Positions 26,080 to 34,622 of a stretch of DNA of 64,000 nucleotides are shown here, one piece after another. The stretch is from Roseovarius sp. ZX-A-9 (lineage in GTDB: Bacteria; Pseudomonadota; Alphaproteobacteria; Rhodobacterales; Rhodobacteraceae): assembly GCF_028369135.1 (NCBI RefSeq), contig NZ_JAPWHW010000015.1, positions 62,001 to 126,000 on the forward strand. The letters run 5' to 3'. The position numbers and the translations under genes were made by a program. Each line of letters starts with the position of its first letter. Position 1 is the first letter of the stretch. Below the pieces are notes generated by a model. It saw only the letters and a program-made list of their open reading frames with translations, searched no databases and was not told where the DNA came from.

Positions 26080-26883
26080 ATGTCATCCCGCACCTTTGTT
26101 CCGCTCTGTTTCCTGCCACTGGCGATCTTCACGATCGCCTTTCTCGCGCTGCCATTGGTGCGACTGATCCTCGCCTCTGGCGAAGGTGAGGCAGGCTGGG
26201 CGATCTACCTCGAGATTTTGCAAAAGCCGCGCTACCTGTCGACGCTGATCCAGACGGTCGTGATTTCGGTCGCGGTGACGATCGCGGCACTGGCGATATC
26301 GACCACCGCCGGATTGTTCCTTGTGCGCAACCGCTTTCGGGGGCGCGGCACGCTGTTGTCGATCCTGACGCTCCCGCTGGCCTTTCCGGGGGTTGTCGTC
26401 GGTTTCATGATCATTTTGCTGGGGGGACGCCAGGGCCTGATCAACCAGATCACGCCCGGCCATGTTGTCTTTGCCTATTCTGCCTTTGGGCTGTTTCTGG
26501 GCTATCTCTATTTCTCGATCCCGCGCGTGTTGCTGACCGTCATGGCGGCGGCAGAGAAAATCGACCCGGCGCTGGAAGAAGCCGCGCTGACGCTTGGCGC
26601 GTCACCATATCGCATCGTACGCGACGTGTTGCTGCCCGCCCTCATGCCCGCGATGATCGCGGCGGGGGCCATCGCGTTCGCCACTGCAATGGGCGCGTTC
26701 GGCACGGCCTTCACGCTGGCCACGAATATCGATGTGCTGCCGATGGTGATCTACACCGAATTCACGCTGTCGGCGAATATCGCCATGGCCTCGGCCCTGT
26801 CGGTCATCCTTGGTCTGGTCACATGGGCGATGCTGCTGATCGCGCGCAGTTTCGCCGGTGGCGTCGTGGCGGCGGGGGGCTGA
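26080..26883 (+). CDS. ABC transporter permease (first membrane subunit)
   Basis: A 267-residue inner-membrane protein with six helices. The cytoplasmic EAA loop reads EEAALTLGASPYRIVRDVLLPALMPAM, the docking site for the ATPase. Start at ATG 26080 after CCGGAGA; an upstream in-frame ATG (26059) overlaps the intercistronic hairpin region. The type matches the PotB/PhnU-like group of binding-protein-dependent permeases. The second permease starts 3 bp after its stop. Confidence 0.92.
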   Translation: MSSRTFVPLCFLPLAIFTIAFLALPLVRLILASGEGEAGWAIYLEILQKPRYLSTLIQTVVISVAVTIAALAISTTAGLFLVRNRFRGRGTLLSILTLPLAFPGVVVGFMIILLGGRQGLINQITPGHVVFAYSAFGLFLGYLYFSIPRVLLTVMAAAEKIDPALEEAALTLGASPYRIVRDVLLPALMPAMIAAGAIAFATAMGAFGTAFTLATNIDVLPMVIYTEFTLSANIAMASALSVILGLVTWAMLLIARSFAGGVVAAGG

Positions 26884-26886
26884 GCC

Positions 26887-27678
26887 ATGTTGAAATCCCC
26901 TGCAAAAATCCTGCAACTGGCCGTCACGCTGCTGGCCTGCGCGTTCCTGCTGGTGCCGACGCTGCAATCGGTACTGGCGGGCGTCACGGTCAACTACTTT
27001 CAGGGCGTCAAGTCCGGCCTGACGTTGAAATGGATCGGTGAGGTCTGGACGCTTTACTCGGCGTCCATCTTCCTGTCGATCTGGCTGGCGTTATGCTGCC
27101 TCATTTCAACTCTCATCATCGGCGTGCCTGCGGCCTACGCGCTGGCGCGCAATCCCGGCCGGCTTTCACGCATCCTGGAAGAGTTCATATCGCTCCCCCT
27201 TGCCATTCCCGGCCTCGCCCTCGCGCTTGCGCTGCTTCAGGTCTACGGCTCGGTTCAGGGGTTCCGCGCGCATTGGAGCTTCATCCTCGTCGGTCACGTC
27301 CTTTACACGCTGCCCTTCATGGTGCGCTCGGTCCTGTCGGTCATGGCCGCCATCGACCTCAAGACACTTGAGGAGGGCGCGGCATCGCTCGGTGCGCCCG
27401 CCTGGCGTCGGTTTACCGATATCGCGGTACCCAATGCGATGCCCGGCGTTCTGGCCGGGTCGCTGACGGTGGTGACCCTCTCGATCGGTGAGTTCAACCT
27501 GACATGGATGTTGCACACACCGTTTCTGAAAACCCTGCCTGTGGGGCTGGCTGACAGCTATGCCTCGATGCGGCTGGAAATCGCGTCGGCCTATACGCTG
27601 GTCTTTTTCGTGATGATCGTGCCGCTGCTGATGGCGATGCAATGGGCCTCGGCCCGCGCGCAAAGGACACTGACATGA
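26887..27678 (+). CDS. ABC transporter permease (second membrane subunit)
   Basis: A 263-residue membrane protein with six helices. The EAA loop is EEGAASLGAPAWRRFTDIAVPNAMPGV. It forms a heterodimeric channel with the preceding permease (PotC/PhnV-like group). The stop codon overlaps the ATPase start (ATGA), giving tight coupling in the operon. Confidence 0.92.
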   Translation: MLKSPAKILQLAVTLLACAFLLVPTLQSVLAGVTVNYFQGVKSGLTLKWIGEVWTLYSASIFLSIWLALCCLISTLIIGVPAAYALARNPGRLSRILEEFISLPLAIPGLALALALLQVYGSVQGFRAHWSFILVGHVLYTLPFMVRSVLSVMAAIDLKTLEEGAASLGAPAWRRFTDIAVPNAMPGVLAGSLTVVTLSIGEFNLTWMLHTPFLKTLPVGLADSYASMRLEIASAYTLVFFVMIVPLLMAMQWASARAQRTLT

Positions 27679-28709
27679 CGCTGAAACTGACCAACGTTGC
27701 CAAGACATTTCCCGACGGTACGCGCGCGCTGATGCCTGTCGATCTGGATATCAAGCAGGGCGAGATCGTGTCGCTGCTGGGCCCGTCAGGCTGTGGCAAG
27801 ACGACCCTTTTGCGCATCATCGCCGGGCTGGAAACCACCGACGCAGGCGGCAAGATACGCTTTGACGACGAAGACGTGACTTCCCTTTCGGTGGTCCAGC
27901 GCAAGGTCGGCATGGTGTTCCAGTCCTACGCGCTGTTTCCCAACATGTCGGTGCGTCGCAATATCGGCTACGGGCTGAAAATGCAGAAGTTACCGAAATC
28001 CGAAATCGATGCGCGCGTCGATGAGGTGATCGCGCTTTGCCGGCTTGAGCCCTACGCAGATCGCCCGATCAATGCCCTTTCGGGTGGCCAGCGCCAGCGT
28101 GTCGCGTTGGCGCGGGCCTTTGCACCACGCCCGCGTATCCTTCTTCTGGACGAGCCTTTGTCGGCGCTTGATGCCGCGTTGCGCGGGCAGTTGCGCGACG
28201 AATTGGCCGTGCTGTTGCGTACCTTCGGGATCACGGCGATTTTCGTCACGCATGACCAGACCGAGGCGATGGCAATCGCCGACCGCGTCGCTGTCATGTC
28301 GCATGGGCAGGTGGCCCAGATCGGGACACCCGAGGCGCTCTACCGTGCGCCTGCCTCGCCGTTTGTTGCGCGTTTTGTCGGGGACGCGATGCCGCTGAAG
28401 GGCCGGATGGGCAGCGGCGCGCTGCATCTGGATGGCGGCACGCTGCCACTTGAGGGCGGGGCCGAGGGTGGTTCTGCCTATGTGCGCGCCGAAGATGTTC
28501 GCCTGGACGAGGATGGCCCGCTACGGGGGCGGATCGAGGCGGTGACATTCCTTGGCACGCATTACCGCGTCGTGCTGTCAGGCGTCACGCCCGAGCCGGT
28601 CGTCGCCCTGCATGTCGGTGCCAGTGCGCCCAAGCTGGGCCAGACTGTGGGCCTGAGCATCGCGCCCGGCGCCATCCTAAGCTTTGCACACGAGACGGAG
28701 AGTGCCTGA
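27675..28709 (+). CDS. ABC transporter ATPase (PotA/UgpC-like, with TOBE domain)
   Basis: A 344-residue ATPase. Walker A is GPSGCGKTTLLRIIAG, the Q-loop VFQSYALFPNMSVRRN, signature LSGGQRQRVALARA, Walker B RILLLDEPLSALD and H-loop FVTHDQTEA. The last 100 residues form the TOBE/OB domain usual in importers for polyamines, sugars, iron or phosphonates. It energises the two upstream permeases. The stop overlaps the phosphodiesterase start (TGATG). Confidence 0.94.
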   Translation: MTLKLTNVAKTFPDGTRALMPVDLDIKQGEIVSLLGPSGCGKTTLLRIIAGLETTDAGGKIRFDDEDVTSLSVVQRKVGMVFQSYALFPNMSVRRNIGYGLKMQKLPKSEIDARVDEVIALCRLEPYADRPINALSGGQRQRVALARAFAPRPRILLLDEPLSALDAALRGQLRDELAVLLRTFGITAIFVTHDQTEAMAIADRVAVMSHGQVAQIGTPEALYRAPASPFVARFVGDAMPLKGRMGSGALHLDGGTLPLEGGAEGGSAYVRAEDVRLDEDGPLRGRIEAVTFLGTHYRVVLSGVTPEPVVALHVGASAPKLGQTVGLSIAPGAILSFAHETESA

Positions 28710-29524
28710 TGGCCGCGTTCATCCAGATCACCGACACACACATCGTCCCCGAGGGCGAGCTGGCTTACAACCGCTCTGACACGGCCGCCGCCCTGAACGA
28801 GGCGGTCGCCTCGATAAACGCTATCCTGCCGCGCCTTGATCCGGTGGATTGCGCAATTATCACCGGCGATCTGACCGATTACGGCACACCTGCGGAATAC
28901 GCGCGGCTCAAGCGCATATTGGCGGAGCTGCAACTGCCCTACCTCGCCATTCCGGGCAATCACGATGTGCGGGATGCCATGCGGGCTGCGTTTGCCGATC
29001 AGGCGTGGATGCCGGAGGCGGGTCCGATCCAGTGGCACCGTGACTTTGGCGATTTCAGCGTAATCGGCCTCGATACCCTGGTCGAAGGGTCTCATCACGG
29101 CATGCTTTGCGACGAGGGGCTGGCGTTTCTGGACCGGGTCTTGGAGACGCTGAATGGCCAGCCGGTCGTGGTGGCGACGCATCATCCGTGGATGCATTCC
29201 GGCGTGGTGGCGATGGACAACAACAACCTGCGCAACGGCGGCGCTTTGCTGGACAGGTTAGAGGCGTATGGGGGTCCGGCGCGGATGATTTCGGGCCATG
29301 TTCATCGCACGCTGACCACCCAGATCGGCAAGGTTACCTGTCAGATCGCGCCCGCCCCGTGCCACGCGGTTCACCTGTCGCATCAGGCGGCGTCGATAAA
29401 TTCTCTGATCATGGAGCCGGGCGGCGTCACGCTCTGGAACTGGCACGACGCACCCCGATCCTGCCTTGTGTCGAATGTGATTCCCGTCGGCACGTTCAAG
29501 GGGCCGTGGCCGTTTTACGGCTGA
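28709..29524 (+). CDS. Calcineurin-like metallophosphodiesterase (GpdQ / CpdA class III type)
   Basis: A 271-residue two-metal phosphoesterase. Metal ligands are all present: D9 and H11 (ITDTH), D54 (TGDLTD), N84-H85 (GNHD), H158/H159 (THHPW), and H197 and H199 (SGHVHR). The overall layout resembles glycerophosphodiesterase GpdQ and class III cyclic-nucleotide phosphodiesterases. No signal peptide, so it acts in the cytoplasm. As the last gene of the ABC operon it probably hydrolyses an imported phosphodiester (inference). Confidence 0.85.
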   Translation: MAAFIQITDTHIVPEGELAYNRSDTAAALNEAVASINAILPRLDPVDCAIITGDLTDYGTPAEYARLKRILAELQLPYLAIPGNHDVRDAMRAAFADQAWMPEAGPIQWHRDFGDFSVIGLDTLVEGSHHGMLCDEGLAFLDRVLETLNGQPVVVATHHPWMHSGVVAMDNNNLRNGGALLDRLEAYGGPARMISGHVHRTLTTQIGKVTCQIAPAPCHAVHLSHQAASINSLIMEPGGVTLWNWHDAPRSCLVSNVIPVGTFKGPWPFYG

Positions 29525-29562
29525 CCGGTCAGCGCAGGCTCGCCACCAGCCCGCGCCGCAAA

Positions 29563-29600
29563 GAACTCGCCTATGGGCTTGCTGACCCAAAGGCGAGTTC
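29563..29600. terminator. Hairpin between convergent phosphodiesterase and DsrE-like genes
   Basis: Perfect 10-bp arms GAACTCGCCT / AGGCGAGTTC with an 18-nt loop. Placement 38 bp after the ABC operon and about 60 bp beyond the convergent gene's stop suggests a bidirectional terminator, although there is no U-run. Confidence 0.45.
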
Positions 29601-29660
29601 CTGAACGATGGTCGGTCCGTTGCAAACGATTATTGAAAGCGCCGGCGGTTCTATCCCGGT

Positions 29661-30182
29661 TCAGTTGCCGGCGTTTTCCAGTTCCCGGATGCCGCGCACC
29701 GGAAGCGGGATCGGGTTCACGTAAGCGTACCCTTGGGACTCCAGCATGACGATTTCAGCAAAGCCCGCCGGAACGACTGTGACAAAGCCGTGCATGTCTT
29801 CGGGCTCATACCCTGCGGCGCGCAGCGCATTGTTGCACATGCGAAATTCCACACCCTGTTCGGCAAGCTCGGCCATCTGATCCATGAGGCCATAGTATTT
29901 GTCGTAATTTTCCTTGGCAAAGGCGCGCAGCTCGGGGCCATGGGTGACAACCACCGCCTTGCCGGGAACGACCTTGCGCGTGTTCTTGACGAAAGCGTAG
30001 AGGACGCGAAGCGAATTGGGGTCTTCGTAGTTGACGTCGTAAACCTGATTGATCTCAGGATATTCATGCATGTCCACTTTGGCCGTGCCGTACGGGGTCA
30101 GTTCGTCGTCGGCATATGCCCCGAGGGTCAGAACGGCAAGAAGCGTCGCTGCGAGCGCTGGAATGCGGAGTAAAGGCTTCAT
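29661..30182 (-). CDS. Exported DsrE-family protein
   Basis: A 173-residue protein with a signal peptide (cleavage near GAYADD). The mature part has the DsrE/DsrF-like alpha/beta pattern: KAVVVTHGPELRAFAKENYDK, then VEFRMCNNALRAAGY with the conserved cysteine, and FVTVVPAGFAEIVMLESQGYAYVNP at the end. Cytoplasmic DsrE proteins relay sulfur; exported relatives are common near sulfur or redox genes but their role is unclear. It stands alone here. Confidence 0.82.
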   Translation of the reverse strand: MKPLLRIPALAATLLAVLTLGAYADDELTPYGTAKVDMHEYPEINQVYDVNYEDPNSLRVLYAFVKNTRKVVPGKAVVVTHGPELRAFAKENYDKYYGLMDQMAELAEQGVEFRMCNNALRAAGYEPEDMHGFVTVVPAGFAEIVMLESQGYAYVNPIPLPVRGIRELENAGN

Positions 30183-30387
30183 GAGAAACTTCCCTGTTTT
30201 CTGGATACTTTCCAGAGCTTAGGCAGGGCTTGATATTCGTGTCAATTCTCTGCGCGAAAGAGGGAAAAGGTTCGGATCGAAATCGCAGCATAGAGAAAAG
30301 TATCCTAGGACTAAGCGCGTTTTCAGTACCGGATAGCTGTATTGCGTGATGATGCGGGGTGTTGGAAAGGCGATTGGGGACAATAAC

Positions 30388-30693
30388 ATGATCAAGATCG
30401 ACGGTGGATCGGTGCCGACCTGCGCCAATACCGAGGATCACATGCCAATGTCGCCACTGGCGGCGCGCCAGGCTGCCGATGTGGTGGACATGGCGCAGAC
30501 GATTCTGGTGATCGAATGCCTACTGGCCGCTCAGGCGATGGATCTGCGCGGCATCGACCCGGCCCCGCTGTTGCTGTCGCTCTACCGGGCGATACGCGGG
30601 GCTGTTCCTGTCATGGTCGAGGACCGCGTCCTGGGTGACGATCTGGCGGCGGTCCGACAGGTGGTGACGGATTATGCACAAACCCTGCATTGA
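30388..30693 (+). pseudogene. Orphan C-terminal fragment of the histidine/phenylalanine ammonia-lyase family
   Basis: A 101-residue open frame whose first half, GGSVPTCANTEDHMPMSPLAAR, matches the late active-site segment of aromatic amino acid lyases (IPTSANQEDHVSM...AAR), followed by LAAQAMDLR and VMVEDRVLGDDLAAV, the family's terminal helices. The MIO-forming Ala-Ser-Gly and the first ~400 residues are absent, and the 205 bp upstream show no remnant. It cannot be an active lyase alone. It still has a GGGG ribosome site before the ATG, so it may be expressed. Either a decayed gene or a small stand-alone domain. Confidence 0.7.
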
Positions 30694-30696
30694 CGC

Positions 30697-30718
30697 GGAT
30701 TTTCGGGCGCAAAAATCC
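30697..30718 (+). terminator. Short hairpin after the lyase fragment
   Basis: GGATTTT and AAAATCC arms (7 bp) with an 8-nt loop, starting 4 bases after the fragment's stop codon. Confidence 0.35.
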
Positions 30719-30744
30719 TCGCAGATGCATGCAAGGGCTTAACA

Positions 30745-30758
30745 AGTTCTTAAGAACT
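30745..30758. promoter_or_regulatory. 14-bp palindrome upstream of the TRAP binding-protein gene
   Basis: AGTTCTTAAGAACT is its own reverse complement and lies 36 bp before the start codon of the TRAP operon, in the expected operator zone. No regulator gene lies directly beside it. Confidence 0.4.
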
Positions 30759-30793
30759 CAAGATACTCGCACCATAACAAAGGAGAACGCATC

Positions 30794-31879
30794 ATGAAGA
30801 GAAGACATTTTCTGAAAGCCTCGGCGGGGGCGGCCGCTGCGGCACCCCTGGCAACTCCGGCGCTGGCGCAAGGCACCCGCCAATGGAAGATGGTCACATC
30901 CTGGCCCAAGAACCTGCCCGGACCGGGTGTTGCGGCACAGATGCTGGCCGACCGGATCACGGCGCTGTCTGGCGGGCGGATCGAGGTCAAGCTTTATGCT
31001 GCGGGCGAGTTGGTGCCGGGGCCGGGCGTGTTCGATGCGGTGTCCGAAGGCACAGCAGAACTCTATCACGCGGTGCCGGCCTATTGGGGGTCGAAATCCA
31101 AGGGCATCCTGCTCTTTGGGTCACAGCCCTTCGGCCTGCGTGGTGACGAGCAATATGGCTGGATGGTGCATGGCGGCGGGCAGGATCTCTATGACGAGAT
31201 GTATGGCCGCTTCAACCTAAAGCCATTCCTTTGCGGCAATTCCGGGCCGCAATGGGCCGGCTGGTTCCGCGAAGAGATCGAGTCTGTCGAAGACCTGAAA
31301 GGCATGCGGTTCCGCACCACGGGCCTTGCCTCCGAAGTGTCGAGCAAGCTCGGCATGGCGGTGCAGGCGATGGGCGGGCGCGACATGTTCCAGGCGCTGC
31401 AATCGGGCGCTCTGGATGCGGGCGAGTTCATCGGGCCCTGGTCCGACAGCGCGCTGGGGTTCTACCAGGTGTGCAAATACTACTACTGGCCTGGCGTGAA
31501 CGAGCCATCCTCGGCCGAGGAATGCGCAATCAACGCAGACGTCTACGCGGAGCTTCCCGAAGATCTGCAAATGGCCGTGCGCGTTGCGTGTTCGTCGCTC
31601 TACAGCGACGTTTGGACCGAATACACCACCAACCACGCCCGCGCCCTGCCCAAGCTGGTCGAAGAGCACGGCGTGCAGGTGCGCCAACTGCCAGAGGATG
31701 TGATGGTGGCGATGGGCAATGCCGCAGGCGAGGTGATGGCCGAAATGCGCGAGGACAGTGACGAGTTGGTGCGCCGCATCACCGAAAGCTTCATGGCCTA
31801 TCGCGGGTCGGTTTCAGATTATATGGTCTACGCAGATAACGGGCAGATGAACGCCCGAGCACTGGACTATAAATACTGA
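30794..31879 (+). CDS. TRAP transporter solute-binding protein (DctP family, TakP-like, Tat-exported)
   Basis: A 361-residue periplasmic receptor. The N-terminus MKRRHFLKASAG is a twin-arginine signal, cleaved near PALAQG. The body (SWPKNLPGPGVAAQMLADRI, VFDAVSEGTAELYHAVPAYW, GMRFRTTGLASEVSSKLG, ALQSGALDAGEFIGPW) closely resembles the 2-oxo-acid-binding TakP type, which carries the conserved arginine used for carboxylates. It delivers an organic acid to the DctQ/DctM proteins that follow. The pca genes facing this operon suggest an aromatic acid as an alternative ligand. Confidence 0.92.
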   Translation: MKRRHFLKASAGAAAAAPLATPALAQGTRQWKMVTSWPKNLPGPGVAAQMLADRITALSGGRIEVKLYAAGELVPGPGVFDAVSEGTAELYHAVPAYWGSKSKGILLFGSQPFGLRGDEQYGWMVHGGGQDLYDEMYGRFNLKPFLCGNSGPQWAGWFREEIESVEDLKGMRFRTTGLASEVSSKLGMAVQAMGGRDMFQALQSGALDAGEFIGPWSDSALGFYQVCKYYYWPGVNEPSSAEECAINADVYAELPEDLQMAVRVACSSLYSDVWTEYTTNHARALPKLVEEHGVQVRQLPEDVMVAMGNAAGEVMAEMREDSDELVRRITESFMAYRGSVSDYMVYADNGQMNARALDYKY

Positions 31880-31887
31880 TTTTATTG

Positions 31888-31913
31888 GCGGCGCCGGTTT
31901 CGACCGGCGCCGC
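31888..31913 (+). terminator. Intercistronic hairpin after the TRAP binding-protein gene
   Basis: A perfect 11-bp GC-rich stem closed by a TTCG tetraloop, 9 bases after the stop codon and 22 before the DctQ start. This is a very stable structure, fitting partial termination or 3' protection so that receptor is made in excess. Confidence 0.7.
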
Positions 31914-31935
31914 TTAATGACTGGGAGCCCGCTGA

Positions 31936-32436
31936 ATGAATCGCCTCGCGGATGCGCTGGATACGATCAATCGCAATGTCGGTTATGTGGTGCGCTGGCT
32001 GGCGCTGCTGATGGTTCTGGCGCAGTTCGGGATCGTTCTGTTGCGCTATGTCTTTGGCGTCAGTTGGGTCTGGGCCAACGAAAGCGTACTCTACATGCAT
32101 GCCGCGTTCTTCATGATCGCTGCGGGATACACATTGCTGGTGGATGAGCATGTGCGCGTCGATATCTGGTACGCCAAGGAAGGCCCGCGCGGGAAGGCAT
32201 TGACCAACCTGCTGGGGCATCTGGTGCTGCTCATCCCGTCGATGACGGTGCTGCTGCTCTATTCCTGGCCCAGCGTGCGCAATTCCTGGAAGATTCTGGA
32301 AGGCCCCATTTCGGTGGGCGGGATTCCGGCGTCGTTCCTGCTCAAAACGCTCATCCCGATATTCTGCGTGCTGCTGATCATTCAGGCGGTCGCCAACATC
32401 CTGCGCGATCTTGCGCGCCTTGCCGGGACACGCTGA
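31936..32436 (+). CDS. TRAP transporter small permease (DctQ)
   Basis: A 166-residue membrane protein with four helices. VFGVSWVWANESVLYMHAAFFMIAAGYTLL is the typical DctQ second/third helix region, and DEHVRVDIWY the conserved loop. It joins DctM in the inner membrane. Start at ATG 31936; its stop overlaps the DctM start. Confidence 0.92.
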   Translation: MNRLADALDTINRNVGYVVRWLALLMVLAQFGIVLLRYVFGVSWVWANESVLYMHAAFFMIAAGYTLLVDEHVRVDIWYAKEGPRGKALTNLLGHLVLLIPSMTVLLLYSWPSVRNSWKILEGPISVGGIPASFLLKTLIPIFCVLLIIQAVANILRDLARLAGTR

Positions 32437-33980
32437 TGCCTCTGGACCTTTTGATGATCGCCGCGCTGATCGTGGGCATTCTGATCGGCTACCCGGTGTC
32501 GTTCACCATTGCGGGGGTGGCGACGCTGTTCGCGGTGCTGGGCTGGGCGACGGGCAGCTTTGATTTCTCGCTGATGGGCGCTCTGGGGCAGCGGGTCTTT
32601 GGCCTTCTGACAAATCAGGTGCTGATCGCGATCCCGCTCTTTGTCTTCATGGGCGTCATCCTGGAGAAAAGCCAGATTGCCGAGGACCTGCTCAAGACCA
32701 TGGCCCGCCTCTTTGGCCGGGTGCGCGGCGGACTTGGCATCTCGGTGGTGCTGGTGGGCGCGCTGCTGGCGGCCTCGACGGGGATTGTCGGTGCCACGGT
32801 GATTGCTATGGGAATGATCGCGTTGCCGACGATGCTGGCCAGCCGGTATGATCCGCGCCTTGCGTCGGGCCTTGTCTGCACTGCGGGCACGTTGGGGCAG
32901 ATCATTCCGCCCTCGACGCTGCTGATCATCCTCTCGGACGTGATTTCGAATGCCTATCAGCAGGCGCAGTTCGAGCAGGGAAAATTCACCGTTGATACGA
33001 TATCAGTCGGGCAGATCTTTGCCGCCGCCCTCTTTCCCGGCCTGCTGCTGGTGGCGATTTACTGCATATACATCCTGATCCGCGCATGGCTGCGGCCCGA
33101 GGATGCGCCGGCCATGGAGAAACTGGACGAGCCGCCCTCGCTGGGCACGATCCTGCGGGCGATCCTGCCACCCATTCTGCTGATCCTCGCAGTGCTGGGG
33201 TCGATCCTGGGCGGCATCGCGGCCCCCAGCGAGGCAGCGTCGGTGGGGGCCGTAGGCGCGCTCCTGATGGCGGGGGTGCGGCTTGGGGCTTCGCGGTGGA
33301 TGATCATGCTGGGCACGGCTGCGCTGTTGATCCTCGGCGTCGCGGCGGGGCTGGCACCCGTGCGCCTGCAACGCACCGACACCTCGGTGCTGGATTACGG
33401 CCTTGGTGCCGCCTATGCGCTGGCGGCGCTGATCGGGTTTGTCGCCATCGTCGTCGCGCTGCGCCGCAGCCTTAAGGCTGGTGCGCTGCGCCCCACGGTG
33501 ACTTCGACGATGACGGTAACGGCGATGATCTTTGCCACCATCCTGACGGCGAGCATCTTCTCGCTGGTTTTTGTCGGTCTGGGGGGCGAAGAGCGGATCG
33601 AGGCGATCATCATGGCGATGCCGGGTGGTGCGGTTGGCGCATTGGTGTTCTCGATGTTGCTGATCTTCGTGCTTGGGTTCTTCATGGATTTCGTCGAGAT
33701 CACGGTGATCGTGCTGCCGCTTTTGCTGCCGATCCTGATCGTCATGGGACATGATCCGATCTGGCTGGGGGTGCTGATCGCGATCAACCTTCAGACGTCG
33801 TTCCTGACCCCGCCATTCGGTTTCTCGCTGTTCTACCTGCGCGGCGCGGCCCCAAAGGAGATCACGACCGCTCAAATCTATCGCGGCGTCGTGCCCTTTA
33901 TCGGGCTGCAGTTCATTGCTGTTGCGCTGATCTGCGCGGTGCCCGCGATTGCGACCTGGCTACCGGGGGTATTGTTTTAA
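32436..33980 (+). CDS. TRAP transporter large permease (DctM), long form
   Basis: A 514-residue sodium-coupled membrane protein. Family elements include LIGYPVSFTIAGVATLFAVLG, IPLFVFMGVILEKSQIAEDLL, and near the end FLTPPFGFSLFYLRG. It is about 80 residues longer than the usual ~430 because of an extra hydrophobic block at about residues 285-385, a form seen in the so-called mannitol/chloroaromatic DctM group. It is the final gene of the TRAP operon and converges with pcaG. Confidence 0.93.
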   Translation: MPLDLLMIAALIVGILIGYPVSFTIAGVATLFAVLGWATGSFDFSLMGALGQRVFGLLTNQVLIAIPLFVFMGVILEKSQIAEDLLKTMARLFGRVRGGLGISVVLVGALLAASTGIVGATVIAMGMIALPTMLASRYDPRLASGLVCTAGTLGQIIPPSTLLIILSDVISNAYQQAQFEQGKFTVDTISVGQIFAAALFPGLLLVAIYCIYILIRAWLRPEDAPAMEKLDEPPSLGTILRAILPPILLILAVLGSILGGIAAPSEAASVGAVGALLMAGVRLGASRWMIMLGTAALLILGVAAGLAPVRLQRTDTSVLDYGLGAAYALAALIGFVAIVVALRRSLKAGALRPTVTSTMTVTAMIFATILTASIFSLVFVGLGGEERIEAIIMAMPGGAVGALVFSMLLIFVLGFFMDFVEITVIVLPLLLPILIVMGHDPIWLGVLIAINLQTSFLTPPFGFSLFYLRGAAPKEITTAQIYRGVVPFIGLQFIAVALICAVPAIATWLPGVLF

Positions 33981-33993
33981 GTGACTTGCGGGC

Positions 33994-34020
33994 CTGACCC
34001 ATGCTTTTGGCGTGGGTCAG
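33994..34020. terminator. Bidirectional terminator between DctM and pcaG
   Basis: An 11-bp stem (one G-U pair) with a TTTTG loop, 13 bases after the DctM stop and reaching into the pcaG stop codon on the other strand. Confidence 0.6.
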
Positions 34021-34622
34021 ATGTCGAAGAACACCGTTTCCGCGTCACCCTGAAGGCGAATATCAAAATGGTAGCGATTGCCCTCTGCCGTCGCAATCAA
34101 GGTCTTGCGGCGCGGCGGCTCCGGGATAAGACCCAAGACCGGATCGCTCGCATTGGCCGCAGCCTCATCACCGAAATACATCCGTGTGCCTAGCCCAACG
34201 TTGATGCCGCGCGCCACCAGCCAAAATGTGATGTGCGGTGCCATCATGCGCCCATCCGGCCCCGCGACCGCGCCGGGCTTTACGGTTTCGAACCGAAACA
34301 CACCGCTGTCGAAATCCGGGATCACCCGCCCCCAGCCGCGAAATCCCGGCTCGACCTCGCCTGCGCCGGCAAAGACGCCCGCCGCATTGGCCTGCCAGAC
34401 CTCGATCAGCACATCCGTGACCGGCGTGCCGTTACCGTCGATCACCTGACCGGTGACGGTGATGGGCGTCCCCTGCGCCTCTGGTCCGGCGATATCGCGG
34501 CCCAGTTCCGTGCGGTAGATGTCGAACCCCGCATCGCCGGGTGCCAGCCCGATATGCACGAATGGGCCAGCGGTTTGCGATGGTGTTTCCTTGAGATACT
34601 GCAGCTTCTGCACCATGCTCAT
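34017..34622 (-). CDS. pcaG: Protocatechuate 3,4-dioxygenase alpha subunit
   Basis: A 201-residue intradiol dioxygenase alpha chain. [23 protein letters not shown] and [27 protein letters not shown] are alpha-chain marks. As expected for alpha, the iron-ligand Tyr/His set of the beta chain is missing. With PcaH it opens protocatechuate to 3-carboxy-cis,cis-muconate. Start at 34622 overlaps the pcaH stop in an ATGA; an ATG six bases on (34616) is also possible, both behind GGAGGGAGG. Confidence 0.95.
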   Translation of the reverse strand: MSMVQKLQYLKETPSQTAGPFVHIGLAPGDAGFDIYRTELGRDIAGPEAQGTPITVTGQVIDGNGTPVTDVLIEVWQANAAGVFAGAGEVEPGFRGWGRVIPDFDSGVFRFETVKPGAVAGPDGRMMAPHITFWLVARGINVGLGTRMYFGDEAAANASDPVLGLIPEPPRRKTLIATAEGNRYHFDIRLQGDAETVFFDI

